From: Nymphaea colorata
Lineage: Eukaryota; Streptophyta; Magnoliopsida; Nymphaeales; Nymphaeaceae
Length of the DNA: 64,000 nucleotides
Direction of reading: 5' to 3'
Assembly (NCBI RefSeq): GCF_008831285.2
Contig: NC_045139.1
Span: forward strand, 2,798,704-2,862,703
Below are positions 24,727 to 36,950 of the stretch, piece after piece. Made by a program: the position numbers and the translations under genes. Numbering within the stretch: the first letter of the stretch is position 1; every line of letters begins with the position of its first letter. The notes under the pieces were generated by a model. The model worked only from the letters and a program-made list of their open reading frames with translations, was not told the origin of the DNA and made no database searches.

Positions 24727-24930
24727 ATGACAAAAGCAGAGGAAGAAGATGCTGATAAAACCACCGGTCTCGACCTCAAAGCTGTTGATGGCGGGTTCAG
24801 AGACCATCTTGGCCCTTCTACCAGGGAGACAGAGCTTAGGCTTGGGCTTTGCATCACTCGTGATAAAGAGGGTTGTGACGAGAAGAAGATTTTTAAGAGT
24901 TCAACGACCAGGAAAGAAAAGAACCACTAA
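24727..24930 (+). pseudogene. Short ORF with Aux/IAA-like EAR motif (possible gene fragment)
   Basis: The 67-aa frame MTKAEEEDADK… contains RETELRLGL followed by CITRDKEG. TELRLGL, with the LxLxL repressor core, is the hallmark of domain I of Aux/IAA auxin-response repressors (usually TELRLGLPG). Here PG is replaced, and no degron (GWPP) or PB1 domain is seen downstream. The charged N terminus with LDLKAVDGG would suit such a protein. I read it as a fragment or remnant, or a chance motif in an otherwise unrecognised ORF. Confidence 0.3.
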
Positions 24931-25099
24931 AAATTCTTCAAAAAAGAGAAAGAACTTCATGGGGAGGAAATTTTTTTGGGGCAAACTGCAAAGAAACAAT
25001 CTAATAAGCAAAATTGAAGCACAGATGTGAATGATGAATCTGCTACCTGTCGATTAACCAAGATCGAGGCCGCTGCTGCCGTGCTGCGAGTTCTCTGAG

Positions 25100-26010
25100 T
25101 CTTTTATTGGGAGCAAAAGAAAGGCCAGTTTTGTAGTGTTCTTCAAGTGCTAGTTAAAATAATAGCGAAGATATTCTTGCATGCGCACACAATTTCTCAC
25201 AGAATAATGCGAACCTACTTCAGTTTTTGATTTATTTTTTTTATTTTTTTTAGTTAACGGCCTGAGGTATCTCACAACAAATTATTGCATGAAATAGATC
25301 TAAATTGGTTATAAGTTATGAGCCATGAGCATAGTATGTTATAAGTTGAGAATGACTAAAATACCCCTGCTGACTGGATCGCAAACCCAAGGGCCTGTGG
25401 GGCCTGACAGGAAACATGATAGGCAAAAATCATATTTTACTTGTCAAATTCAAAAATTTGGGGATTAACTTATATAAAAATTTTGAAAATTTATATTTTT
25501 ATTCATTTAAAAATATTGACAATATTATTTGGCCTCCAATAATAAACTATTTTTTTTTTTTCAATTGGATGGGGCGAGGCCACGGCGCAGGAGGGCCCTC
25601 CTGTCTTCCCTTTTCTATTTTTTTTGTGTTATTAATTTCTTACTTATTTTATTTTTTTTATTTTTTAAAATTTTTGAAAATTTACCATATTTTACTTACT
25701 TTTTTTCATGTTTGTTTAAAGCTGGCTTTATTATACCCAAAAGAAACCTTTCCATTTAAAACAAATTTGGGACGTTATTTGTGACTATAGACATTCAATT
25801 GGAGGAATCATTAAAAGAAAAAACGTTAGATAGATTGAAAATTTTGCTATCTTTCCTGTCATATATCATTCAAGAACCATTTTGCAACTCACTGAAAAAT
25901 ACTTGCTTTATTGCTCCACATGAGATGGTCCCATAAGCACCAAAAAAGTCTTTTGAGCGACCATCTTCAAGTTACACTACAGGCTTGACAAGAACGCAGA
26001 GTGTGTCACT
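25100..26010. other. AT-rich intergenic DNA
   Basis: Poly-T-rich, with long open frames caused by low complexity (25416–25784). No family is recognised. Confidence 0.45.
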
Positions 26011-26220
26011 CGTCTTGAATCACTGATTAGAAGCCATTGCGATGGACTGGTAGCATTGCCTGAGGAAACAAGAGAATTAGTTGCTTTGAAGTACTTGGTT
26101 ATCGGTTACTGCATTAGATTAACAGCATCATCCAGCGCCTTAATCATCTAAGAACCCTACAAATCAATGGGTGCCCTTTCATAAAGAAGATGTTGCTGAA
26201 GCTGAAAAAAGAAGAATAGA
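26011..26220 (+). pseudogene. NLR-type leucine-rich-repeat relic
   Basis: One frame gives RLESLIRSHCDGLVALPEET, then LVALKYLVIGYCIRLTAS. After a frameshift near 26130 another frame continues QRLNHLRTLQINGCPFIKKM and ends at a stop. This is the pattern of C-terminal LRRs of plant CC-NBS-LRR proteins (LxxLxIxxCxxLxxLP…LxxLxIxGCPxL). No NB-ARC sequence is nearby, so this is a decayed fragment. Confidence 0.55.
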
Positions 26221-26729
26221 ACCACAACCACAAGATTGAAATCGATTACCAGACGATTAATCAATCACCGGATGGCTTTGCTCAAAAAGGCGGGGTGGCG
26301 GAGTGATTTCTTTCGATTCTGAAGCCCAAACGAGCCATAGATTTAAGCAGATTACCTCAGCCTATTGCTCAAGAGGATTTTTGGGGTGACTTCTAGTGTC
26401 ACGAAGCTCAACGCATGGTTGATGGATTCTTAATATAGATTACCTTGGTCTGTTTTTGAGGACTACTGTTATTGAGGCCTTAGACTAGATTACCTTGGTC
26501 AGTTCTTGAGGTCCTGAGGACTTTGATAGTTAAATAATTGGTGGGTGACCCTCTTCTCTCTCTCTCTCTCTCCCTCTTTGCTTTAATATATACTATTTTT
26601 TAAAAAATGATTTTTAATAAGATATTTTTTAAAAAATGATTTTTACAGTGTACTATTCAAGATATTTTTTTGCTCAGTCATGCTTTTGTATATAGTTTAA
26701 ATTTCAAGAAAGCTAAAGCCATATGTATT

Positions 26730-26792
26730 AAAAGAAGGGTTATTGATGCGCAAGTTGAAGTGCATTAGATGTGACATCACCAGTCACCAAAA
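26730..26792 (+). mobile_element. SINE fragment (3' part)
   Basis: The stretch GATGCGCAAGTTGAAG…GTGACATCACCAGTCACCAAAAA aligns by eye with the 3' half of the SINE copy at 61661–61815 (GATGTGCAAGTTGAAG…GATGACACC…CACTAAAAA). The 5' tRNA-like half is missing. Confidence 0.4.
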
Positions 26793-26843
26793 ACTTAGGA
26801 GGGAAGGGATTAGGTGGGAGCTTGGGCTCTCCGCCAATCAGTG

Positions 26844-26957
26844 AATCTCCCCAACTCACTGGGAAAGTTAGATGCATTAAACTGGACTTGCGTAAAGCCC
26901 GTGACCGGTGGGTTGAATGGGTTTCTTGCGGAAAGTGTTAAGCACCTTGAGCTTTAA
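26844..26957 (+). pseudogene. Possible second LRR scrap
   Basis: The short frame NLPNSLGKLDALNWTCVKP…ESVKHLEL followed by a stop resembles an LRR (LPxSLGKLxxLxxL). It lies 0.6 kb past the NLR relic at 26011–26220, so both may come from one dead gene broken by the SINE fragment. The evidence is thin. Confidence 0.25.
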
Positions 26958-27147
26958 GAAGAATGGAAGAACCATGAAGATTTGCTCTCTCTCTCCTATG
27001 TCCTCAGCTATGTTGTTTAATGGGGGAGAGATAATGTTTCCTTCTTGTGAGAGCTTCTGAAAGAAACCCTCTCTCGCCATATCCATTCATCACTATCATG
27101 GAAATGCTCATTAGAAGTGTGTAAACTTAATTTATGTGGGGCAGACC

Positions 27148-27282
27148 CTCAGGATGCTGAAGAACAGCATTGCGGAATTTGAACAGGAAGCTGGTTTCAA
27201 GGTGAACCCAAGCAAGAGACTAACTTTCTTGTTAGATATGAAAAACCAGGAGATGGCAATGATTACCACTATGTTTGGATGA
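27148..27282 (+). mobile_element. LINE reverse-transcriptase remnant
   Basis: The 44-aa frame ending in a stop reads LRMLKNSIAEFEQEAGFKVN, then PSKRLTFLLD. This resembles the part of plant L1-type LINE reverse transcriptases after the catalytic DD motif (LxxxLxxFexxSGLkvNxxKS). Neither an endonuclease domain nor a continuing frame was found. Confidence 0.4.
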
Positions 27283-28857
27283 TGGAAAGGAAAGGATTTT
27301 GATAGACAGATTGGATGAGAGGGGAGCCGCCGGTCAGGTCAGTGGTTGCAGTTAGTCTGAACTGAATGCCATCATCTTCTAATTAAAGTCAATAATATGT
27401 TTGCTAATTGGAAGATGATGCTCCTTTCGCTCACCTGAAGGTTATGTCCTATAAAATATGTTTTAGATGCTATCCCTGTATGTTGGTGCATGAGCATTGA
27501 GATCATTTGGATAATATTCAGAAAAAAAAAAAAGCATTCAATGGGCGGTACATTATGGAGAAAAGGTATAGTTTTGGCAAGATCACTGATATGGTTCTCT
27601 CCTTGTCAGCTAGACATTTGGTGGAAGTCATTGCTTTTCGTTCTAAGATCGGCCGACCCATGTTCAAAGACTTTTAGAGGAGCTGAACATCTGTCCCAGA
27701 TTAGCTAAGCTGGTGGAAGAAGCTTAAGATGAACAGCTCTAACTATACAACCAACAGGTGGAGCTACATTGGAGCTGCTGCTAGCTACTGCCTACACCAC
27801 TCATTGGGATTAAGGCTGGACTCACTAGTCACATGTGACTGCCACACTGGACTCGGGCTGGTGACTACGTGATCCTCAGCCAAAATATCTGGTTCCACCA
27901 CTGCATATAAACCCATGGAGTGTTTCAAATAGGCTCAGAAAGACGTATTTGAGTGAAGGTTGTGAAGTAGCATGTGGACATTTAAGGCTCTCTCCTGCAA
28001 GCCTACATAGCGGTGGAAGGCAAGCTCCCCACAGAATAGTGCAATGAAAAAGCTGAAACTGGGGTTCCAGATGACTATCAGGCGTCACTAAAGTAGATCT
28101 GCAAACGAAGAGGATGAATCTGCTCTTCAATTGCAGACTTGCAGCAAGGCAGCCAAGGCTGGAGGGAAGGCGATAGGGAATTTTGGTTACTGGAAGCCTC
28201 AGGGTGATAATGTAGGGAAGTCATGGATTGGTAGCACAGTGGGAAGATAAAAAGCAAAACAGTTGGAAGATATTAAAGCTAAAGAAAGCATTCAATAAAT
28301 TATGTTGTTTTTTCTTGTGATTCTCATGCTATGGTGGTAGCACAACACTCTAATTAGGCAAACTGCTTTGCCTTTTACAGGTAAAATGATTGAGGATTTT
28401 GTAAAGGCAAACAGTCAAAGCGATTATAGTTTTTTCTTGGCACCAAGAGTCAAAGCGATTATTCAAGGTAAAATTATTTTTCAAAATATAATCTAATGCC
28501 TTTCCTTAATAAAGAACGCTTTTGTAAATCAACTTATAAATTTAAGCAGTCATCGGTAAACTTCACTTAAAGTATAACCTCAAGCATACAGTGATGAACC
28601 AACAGAACGCCCTGTCAACAAATAAAAAAACATAAATAATATTAGATTTACAGTGCATAAAACAAGCAACAGTGTCAGGAAGAGCATCTGAACTTTCTCA
28701 GCGTTAAATTCTGCTCACATCCAGTGGTGAAGACAACAATTTAAGGCACAAATATGTAAATTTATAGTTGAATGAGGCACTGACATTCGAATATATATAT
28801 TTATTTATTGACCTCCTCATATGTGGCCCCGCCACTGCATTCAACTCATGGGAGCAT
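27283..28857. other. Intergenic DNA, probable repeat debris
   Basis: No intact gene. An AATAAATAAA-type polyadenylation signal for the minus-strand eIF6 gene lies at 28800–28808 (read on the minus strand). Confidence 0.4.
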
Positions 28858-31800
28858 TTAGACAAAATGGTCAATAAGAGATTTCCTCATCTCATTCACA
28901 ATGGCGCTTGGCTGTGCTTCCCTCAATTTGAATACGCTTTCAACCACAGAGAGCTCGGTCGCAGTTGTGTCTGAACCACAGAAGGCAGTCCAGTCATTAA
29001 CCGTCATACCTGAAGCAACAACGTCACAACCCCTGTTCACAGTCCCTGCTACTAGGGGCACCTGAAGAAGTGTTGACAGCTCCTCAAGGTCTTCAATAGA
29101 CGTATGAGGATGGACCTATAGTTGAGTGATTTCTTGTAAGTTGATAAACTACATCTCAGTAATACGAAATGGCAATGCTCGAAGCAGCATTAGAGGGTAA
29201 AAGATGAAATTTATACCAAACCACCCCTGTTAGAGAAGACGCAGTAACTCCCCACGAGAATATTTCCAGCAATGGTCTGCCTGAACACTTCAACTCCAAG
29301 GACATCTGCAACCAATTCTTCTGTTTCCTGGAAAAACAAAATAGAAATTGCACCACAGTCCATCAAGGCATTAAGCTGAAATACTTGAACACATAAGTTT
29401 GATCCTAACACTAAATGAATTATTCAAGGTGAAAAAAATATGAAATTTCTGCTTTATTGCACATTTAGACCAGCAAACTTGGATGCTAGTGTCACAAGAA
29501 GTTACTATCACCTCAGCCAGTGAAGCCAGTCAATGGCATCTAGGTCATATTTACCATGCTTACTCTGTCCCAACTTTCAGATAATATTGATTCCGCAAAC
29601 TCTAAACTATTTCTGACTGATTCACAAAGTTTTCAGATGGATGCATTTATATAACAAATGGCTTGCTGGTATTGTTGAAATGTCTTATTAAGCAAGTCAC
29701 TATCTTCAAACTTTTCGAAACTCATACCTAATAGGGGGATCACCATCATATCCCTTTCTTTATCTATGGTTTTCTGACCTTGATCACCCCTATTTGGATT
29801 TTTTTTTCCTCGTAAAAGTTTCTGTCAATGTTCCATCAACCAAGTACCTTAGTTTCATGTAAGTCCTATTTCATGCAAGCATGCAAAAATATTCCTCTGG
29901 CTTCATCTCAACTTTCATAGAAAAATATAACATATTTTATTAGCAATCAGAAAGTAATACGGCATAATTTCCATGCATACCCGATCCAGATCAGGATGAA
30001 TAAGAGCAACATGGTCATTGCAGGCTATGCAATTTCCCAAGGCAGATAGCTTTTCTTCAATGCGCTGAACTACCACTTGATCAGGCAAACTGTTCCGCAA
30101 GTGATGAAGTTCTGTGAAATGAGAGCAATTAGATGTACTAGACAACGAAAAAGGTTCAGATTGTGCATGATCACATGTACATAGTACAATCTACATAAAC
30201 CAAATGACTATATAGACAACAAAAAAGGATCCAGAATATGTGTGAACATATAAACACAGCAACATGGCTTTAAATATAATAGGAGGTCTACAAAAACCCA
30301 ATAATCAAACCATTCACCCAGAAACCAATCCTAGAACTGTAGTGTACCTAATCACATGATCTAGATACGAAACTTCTCCAGAAATTGTTCCTTTGATTAG
30401 AACACAGAAAGGATCTTAAGAAACATGAAACAATAACAAACAAGCATTATTGATAATTGAACCATGAAAATCATTCCATACAGATTTGCCTAGCGCCAGG
30501 CACCAGCTCCTTGTTATCTCAACTTCCCAACAACTAAGAACGGTGAATCCATATTCAATCAGTTAGCAGTTGGGTATAGCTTTCCTGGTGGTTCCATGTC
30601 ATGTCTTACACTCCCCAAATCATTGCTTTCTTCTGATGAAAAAATTTGTGCAAGCTCTGCATGCAATCATGATTATGCTGCAATGCTTGGCATCAAATAT
30701 TTAGGGTAAGGCATCAAATATCCACTACAGTCTACAGCCAGAACATATGAGAATCACAAAATCAGTCCACAAATGCATAGAAAAATGGCAGATATTCTGT
30801 TGGACACTCACCGAGCTCACACAACAAATACTTCTTGGAAATAAAAATAGAGACAAAAGAGTACAAATAATTTTACAGGTAGTCTGCAAAACAAGCCAAT
30901 GGATAATGTACATGTACTGCAACTCAAAATGATATTACCAATGAATGAGAGGTTCCAAAAACCAAAATAATGTGGTTGAAATAAAATTACCTTGATCAGT
31001 GGTAGTATGAGGCAGAAGCAGTCCATTCTTATTTCCTAAAAAAGAAACAGAAATAGATGAACATACTCAAGCCGGTAAAAATTTTCTTAGCATATTAAAA
31101 AATCCTATTTAGAATCTGACAAACCAGCACAAAGTCGACCAATGATTCTAGTTCCTGCAATTGATGTTTTGGTGACAGGAATGACATCGGCAAGTTCTGC
31201 TTCAAAAGTGCTGTAAAATAGGTAAAGTAAACCCAAAAGAAGATCAAAATCAGGCATCGCAAAGACATGATCAAATGATGTCACATAATGAGAACATGAA
31301 GCTTCTATAATAGTTTTAAAAAACTAACCTGTAAAAGTTTTCAGATCCACCAATAGCAACTAAGCAATATGCATTTGTTAACTTTGAAAATACCCCAACT
31401 TCACAGGAATTTTCAAACTGGAGTCCTGTACACAAGTACAAAAAGGGGGAAAAAAAACATTAGCTTCAAGTTCATATGCACAACAAAAATTAATTTAGAA
31501 GATTATTCTTGAACTACATTAACCAAGCCAAAAATTCAGCAGTTAACAAAGAGAAAACACAAATCACATTAGGTACTGAGCCAAGTGAGATAATAGAGGT
31601 AAACAGCATGGAGCCGGAGTCACAACTGGCAACAGCAGGGGCTAACGGCCGATTTCGAAATAAATTTCTGATATCTATGTACTTGTGCTCATTAGAAGCC
31701 TAACTGAAGTGACTTTAATAATAAAATTAACACTAAAAAGTGTAAAATAATCTAGTTTCCTTTCCTTAAACTGCTGTAATAGCTTCAAGAAAACACCAGC

Positions 31801-33004
31801 ATGGACAGGACTATCTTCACTTGTACCTCCCAACAACTTGCATTTTGAGACGTTTGCAAATGCACAATCACACTTTCAGTTCAAACTAAAACTACCTGAA
31901 GGACTAAAGGTGAAGGTTAATCATACCGCTTGATGTCTCTTCCTAAAAAAGCATAAGAAAAAAGAGCTGAAATTGAACATTAACAAGATTAGCAGTAAAA
32001 GGACCCGTCTATAACCAGATGGACACTAAAAATTTTTAGAAAAATGTTATCCATACAAAATTTTCTGCGCTACTTCAGAATATCACAATAATATTCTACA
32101 AAAATCAGTCCATAGCAATTGCAAAATGGAGACACTAGATAAATTTCCATTTTTCTATTAACAAAACAATAAATATAGTTTTATGGATTCTCTGCAGATT
32201 GTGATCCATTAGAACTGAACAAGTACCTATATTTTTTCTCAAAAGTACAAATAAGAAAATACCTAACAAGAAGATTGAATAGAAAAGGTAACAATAAGTG
32301 ACAGAAGACATCAAAATTGTGCACATAAATAAGCCCATAAAAGTTCAGAGTTTTTCTAACAATTAGAACAAAGGGGACCCAAAAAAATCATACTTTCACA
32401 GAATAAAACAAAACCCGTTCAGGGCATCAATAAGTACAAATTCAAGAAAGTGGGGGTCATAAGAATGAAAAAGAAAATGTTAATAAGAAATATGGAATAA
32501 AAAATGAAATCATTTGCAGTCAATAAAGTCACCATTTTAACTGAGTACAAGACTACAAGCAGATATTTTACTTCACCGTTTGATAAACATACTTAACCCA
32601 CGCAGAATGTTATTTTTGGGCCTCTTTCAATAAATATAACAATGTTCAAGACAAACCTCACCTTAACCCATCAACTCAAGCTGGATATTCTTGTTACCGA
32701 ATAAGTACTTCCCCACCCCCCCACCCCCCAAATATGAGATTAAACAACTAAGCAAATATACCACAAGAACATTCCATGGACAAGATAGACAAAGGCCAGA
32801 AGACATCATATCAAGAGGACATAAACACGATTAGAACTTTTGTTCAACGGTTAGAACACAGGGGACCAAAGAAATATAAAAAAGGTCATGCTTCCACATG
32901 ATAGAATCAAAGATCAAACCGATTCCATTCATCAATAAACCCAAATTCAAGAAAAAAGATATTAGATATGCAGTGTGGATAATAAAGATCTTACGGGTAG
33001 CCAT
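28858..33004 (-). CDS. EIF6: Eukaryotic translation initiation factor 6 (eIF6)
   Basis: Seven coding exons are read on the minus strand: 33004–32995, 31425–31329, 31210–31125, 31035–30991, 30111–29981, 29327–29217 and 29115–28858. They total 245 aa, exactly the plant eIF6 length, with all borders GT–AG and the frame continuous. Recognisable stretches include [32 protein letters not shown]-type sequence (here [17 protein letters not shown]), [39 protein letters not shown], and [11 protein letters not shown] followed by [20 protein letters not shown]. eIF6 binds pre-60S and mature 60S subunits, blocks premature joining with 40S, and acts in nucleolar 60S biogenesis. The first coding exon is only 10 nt (ATG GCT ACC C). 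A leader exon joins through the acceptor at 33057. No disabling change is seen. Confidence 0.97.
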
Positions 33005-34100
33005 CAGAACACTTCAATCTCCAACAAGCACAATAGAGAGACACCAAACCAAACCCCTGTAACGCAATGACCCCTAAGTTAATAATTCACAAGTACAATT
33101 GAAACTCACAATTAACCCATAATCAAAATAACAAGCTACTCCGCGTGGTGTGGGTGCGGACACGAGTGCCATGCAATTTGTAAAAACTCGGGTGCAGGGC
33201 CCAGCCGTACGAGTGGGTTATATATGTATATGACACCGCAATTGGAAAACAATTGGGTGCAGCGACACATACATATGTGTGTATGCGTGTGTATGTGAAC
33301 AAAAATAAGATTCTAAACAAACAAAATAATGCATTGATAATTCATTATTTTTAAATATATAAATAAAGACACTAATTAACAAAGTAGCAAAAAATTCCAA
33401 AATCTATCACATATGCCCAATCAAGCACAACTAATACACCATCATCGATATAATGGTAGTAAAAGGTGGCTAACTACAAAAAAAATGGTGGCCCAGAAAA
33501 AACAACTATTCAACCTACGAATAACTCAGAAGGTCAGAACAACTAAGAGGTCATCCGATGAAGTGAGCACCAGCAGCCCCATTTGTCTTTTTTTTTCAAG
33601 GTCCCGCCGGCGACGCCCGACACTGCAGGGGCTGCTCAGGCAGCACCCTTTTTTTCTCTTTTCCAGTGGATAAAAATAAAATTAAAAAACATGGAAATGG
33701 AACACCATGGAAAGAACACGACCACTCCTCCCTCTCGCTGATCGGAGGCACCTCGCCCGTCGGTCGACCTTCCACCGTCGGGACGACCATCGGTGGAGAA
33801 ATAAACAAATAGAGAAACTAAAAAGAGATAGAGAACATTAGCCAACGGACATAAAGTAAAAAGAAATTGAAGAAGAAGTGGGACGCATCTTCCGTCGGAA
33901 GGACGACCGGTGGATAAATAGAGAGAGAGAGAGAGGGATAGTACAAAAGGGGAAGAAGAAAGGCTGCCGGCCCGGAGGAGCCCCTCTGCGCGTCCATGGA
34001 GAGAAATAGAGATACACGGAGGGAGAGTACCTCTGTCTCAGCAGGAGCAGAAGGCTTCAACTTCTTCTGCGCACAGGGAAAGTAGGGAAACAGCAGCCCG
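33005..34100 (-). promoter_or_regulatory. eIF6 5' UTR, leader intron and promoter side
   Basis: On the minus strand, 33056–33005 is leader sequence preceded by an acceptor (TTACAG) at 33057. A matching donor (ACAGAG|GTACTC) lies at 34030/34031, giving a leader intron of about 970 bases and a 5' non-coding exon around 34031–34100. The GC-rich stretch to about 34140 is the likely promoter-proximal region. A separate 5' UTR intron is common in plant translation-factor genes. Confidence 0.5.
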
Positions 34101-34187
34101 CCTTCGCGCGATGAAGAGGTAACGTCGCTCGCGGGAAAAAATCTCGCCTTCTGCCCTAACCAGCTGCTGCATCCTGATCCAGGAATT

Positions 34188-34223
34188 AATAAAAATCCGA
34201 CCCCGTGGGGTCAGATTTTTATT
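34188..34223. repeat. Foldback with 17-bp arms
   Basis: Left arm 34188–34204 (AATAAAAATCCGACCCC) and right arm 34207–34223 (GGGGTCAGATTTTTATT) are inverse with a single mismatch and a 2-nt loop. It lies just upstream of the eIF6 transcription unit. It could be the core of a foldback element or a terminator-like palindrome. Confidence 0.7.
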
Positions 34224-35731
34224 CCGAAACGAAAATCCCGTGTTTGTTCCCCTCAGTCAAATCCCTAAAAACTTGGAATTATAATTCCGGGTAATCAAAC
34301 GTTCCTTCGTGCCCAATACAAGGGTCAAACTCAAAGCTGATCAGTTGACCTTGATAAGAAAATCCAAATCTAATTACTAACGGAATCTGAGTCCGGGTCA
34401 ATAGATTAACAGCTACTCCCAAATCTGTATTTGTATGCATCCAAATCTTGACCCAGTCTATCTCTCATTACGCATTATCCGGATAGTCTAATTGTATCTA
34501 CTTCAATCCGATTATATCTCTTAAAATAAATGGTGAAAAAGTTGTCTTCGATTTAACAATCCAAATGTGGATCATATTTGAACCAAACAGCATAAATTTC
34601 GAAGCAGTTATAGATTGTTTGAGGTCGACGTGTTTGATTAGACCAAACATCAGAAAGACCACCAACAAAAAAACTATGTTTTTAAAAATATTAGTTTTTG
34701 CAAATCAGTAGTTTTTATATAATACTGGAAGTATATGAAATCTAATCCTTTTGAAATAATCTATAAATAAAATGACCTATAAATGAATAGGTCAAGGTGT
34801 TTATCATGGCTTTTCACTGCAATCGCGCTTATAAACGAGCAGGTCTTTCGAAATACTACAAAAAAAAAAAAACTATTGAAACTAAAAAACCACAAGTTAA
34901 GGGGGTTTTAACTTTTATGATTGCCTCTCATTTATTATATAAAGCGACATCTGATCATTAAATTTCATTATTGGTTATAAATTTTTGTTCGCTTCATTGT
35001 AAATTTGTAATGCTTGCATTTATAAAATTTAAGATCTTAAATTCATGCTTTTCAAATCTACACTAGCTTGCTATAACAGGCCTCAGGAAAACAACACAGA
35101 AGATGTCAAATTAGGAGTTTAGGATTTTTTTTGTCACAGGGATCAAATTGTAGTTCCAAAATTTGAACATGAACGAAATATAAATTTTTAGATTTTTATA
35201 TATATTAATGAACTTTTAAAAATAGAAGGAGTGCCTAGGCCTTTACTAGCCCCACACTCATAGTGTAAGAACTTTTTTTTTTTTGTCAAATTGAAGAAAG
35301 GAGCGCAATGGTTCATGAATATGTCGACGTTCCACCGAGTGAATAAACATCACAACTCATTTTATAAAAAAACATTCAAGGTTGAGGACTGCGTCAATGT
35401 CTAGTTATGAACTCATTTTATAAAAAACATTCATGGTCGATGACTGCGTCAATGTCTAGTTATGAACTAATGTGCTGAAAAATTAACATTACACAGTTTA
35501 GTTCATAATTCTTGAAACAAAATACCTCGTTTATTCAATAATTATAGTTTCTTAAAAAATGACATTTTGATTCTAAAATTCTACGGTTATGGATTTATCA
35601 AACGCCCCCTTATTGGATCAACTGTGAATATGCATTACATTGGTCCTTTGCATTTATGCAAATGAAAGAACAAGACAATCATAAGGATCATGTTGCTTGG
35701 TGCAATAGTAAGTGTCCCACGTGGTTTGAAG
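34224..35731. other. Intergenic DNA with repeat debris
   Basis: No gene is recognised. A direct tandem duplication with a 56-bp period (35354–35409 and 35410–35464, AACTCATTTTATAAAAAA… to …GTCTAGTTATG) is clear. The segment 35580–35612 ends in TATCAAACGCCCCCTTA, which looks like the end of another MITE. Confidence 0.45.
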
Positions 35732-36192
35732 TTAGGGATGAACAATGAGTCGAGCTATTTGAGCTCGACTCTTTAAAGGTCGGTTTGTGAATGAGTTCGA
35801 GCCAAGTCATTTGCTTAACAAGTCGAGCTCGAGTCGATTCGTTCAAACAATCGAGTTGTGAACTCAAACTGTTAAAGCTCGACTTGACTCAAAAATAATG
35901 TGTAGTGATTTTTAAAAATATCTGACCTTTTTTTAATTTAAATCCGGTATATGGATGTTAATTAATTATGTAATTTTTACAAAAAATCATTAAAGTATGT
36001 CGACCCTCAATCGAGTAGAGCTCGATTTATGGCAAAATAATAGCTCTTATATTAAAACAAGTTTGTCAAGCCTTAATCAAGTCAAACTCGAGCTCAACAC
36101 ATAACTGTCGAGTCAAACTCAAGGTGCTTCTATCAAGCTATTATTGAGCTCCAACTGGTTGAACTCGGGGTCGACTCAGCATGTTCAGCTTA
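35732..36192. mobile_element. Non-autonomous transposon with TCGAGCTC-rich body
   Basis: The left end (TTAGGGATGAACAATGAGTC, then GAG) and the inverse of the right end (TAAGCTGAACATGCTGAGTC) match well. The body repeats GAGCTCGACTC and TCGAGCTCGAG words in both orientations. It is about 460 bp and non-coding. Such GAGCTCGA-rich non-autonomous elements are widespread in angiosperms; the superfamily is not assigned. Confidence 0.5.
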
Positions 36193-36780
36193 CTTGGAGT
36201 CATCAATGTCATGCCTTATTCAATTAAATTGGTCAGGTTGTGAAACTAATATCATATCAGTTTTAAAACATGAAACTAATGAAGATTAACGTCAGCCATA
36301 ATCACACTTAATTAGATATTATGGGACTAATCAAACTTGATTAAAGTTGATGCTTAGTCATGGCCATACTTGTTCTCTTAAATATCATTGTCAACGTCAT
36401 ATACCTTTATGGGAAAAGCTATAAATGGCACATATTGGACGTCATGCATGGTACAACTTTCAAACACGTGCTCCTATATTTACTATTTAATCACTTCATA
36501 TGGTTATTTAGTACAAGTTTGCTTTTTAAAGGTGGGCCTTGGGGACTATACTGGACAATACCAACAGTAGCTAGATAAAATACATTGCATAAATAACACA
36601 ATTAACATATTTTTAGTGAACATACATTTAAATATCAATAGTTAATATTAGTTGAAAATGATTCAAGATACACATATCTCCAAATATGATTTTTTAAAAA
36701 ATATATACCCGCCATTATCAATCTAAGTGAAGAATGCAAATATTTTTAGAAAAATATATGAGACTGAACTTGGAGTCGTT

Positions 36781-36950
36781 TGAAAAGAATAATACTACGT
36801 GAGTGTTTCATCATCTGCATCAAATATGAAGTGTTCGAAAATAATAATATTATATAATTGTTTCATAAATCTGCATCAAATATAAAATGTTCGGAAACAA
36901 TAATACTATGTGAGTGTTTTATGAATTTGCATCAAAAATGTTTTGAGAAG
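36781..36950. repeat. Three diverged ~57-bp tandem units
   Basis: Units at 36781–36837, 36838–36894 and 36895–36950 share AATAATACTA(C/T)GTGAGTGTTT, then TGCATCAAA and TGTTCG. The middle copy is more diverged. The region is non-coding. Confidence 0.7.
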
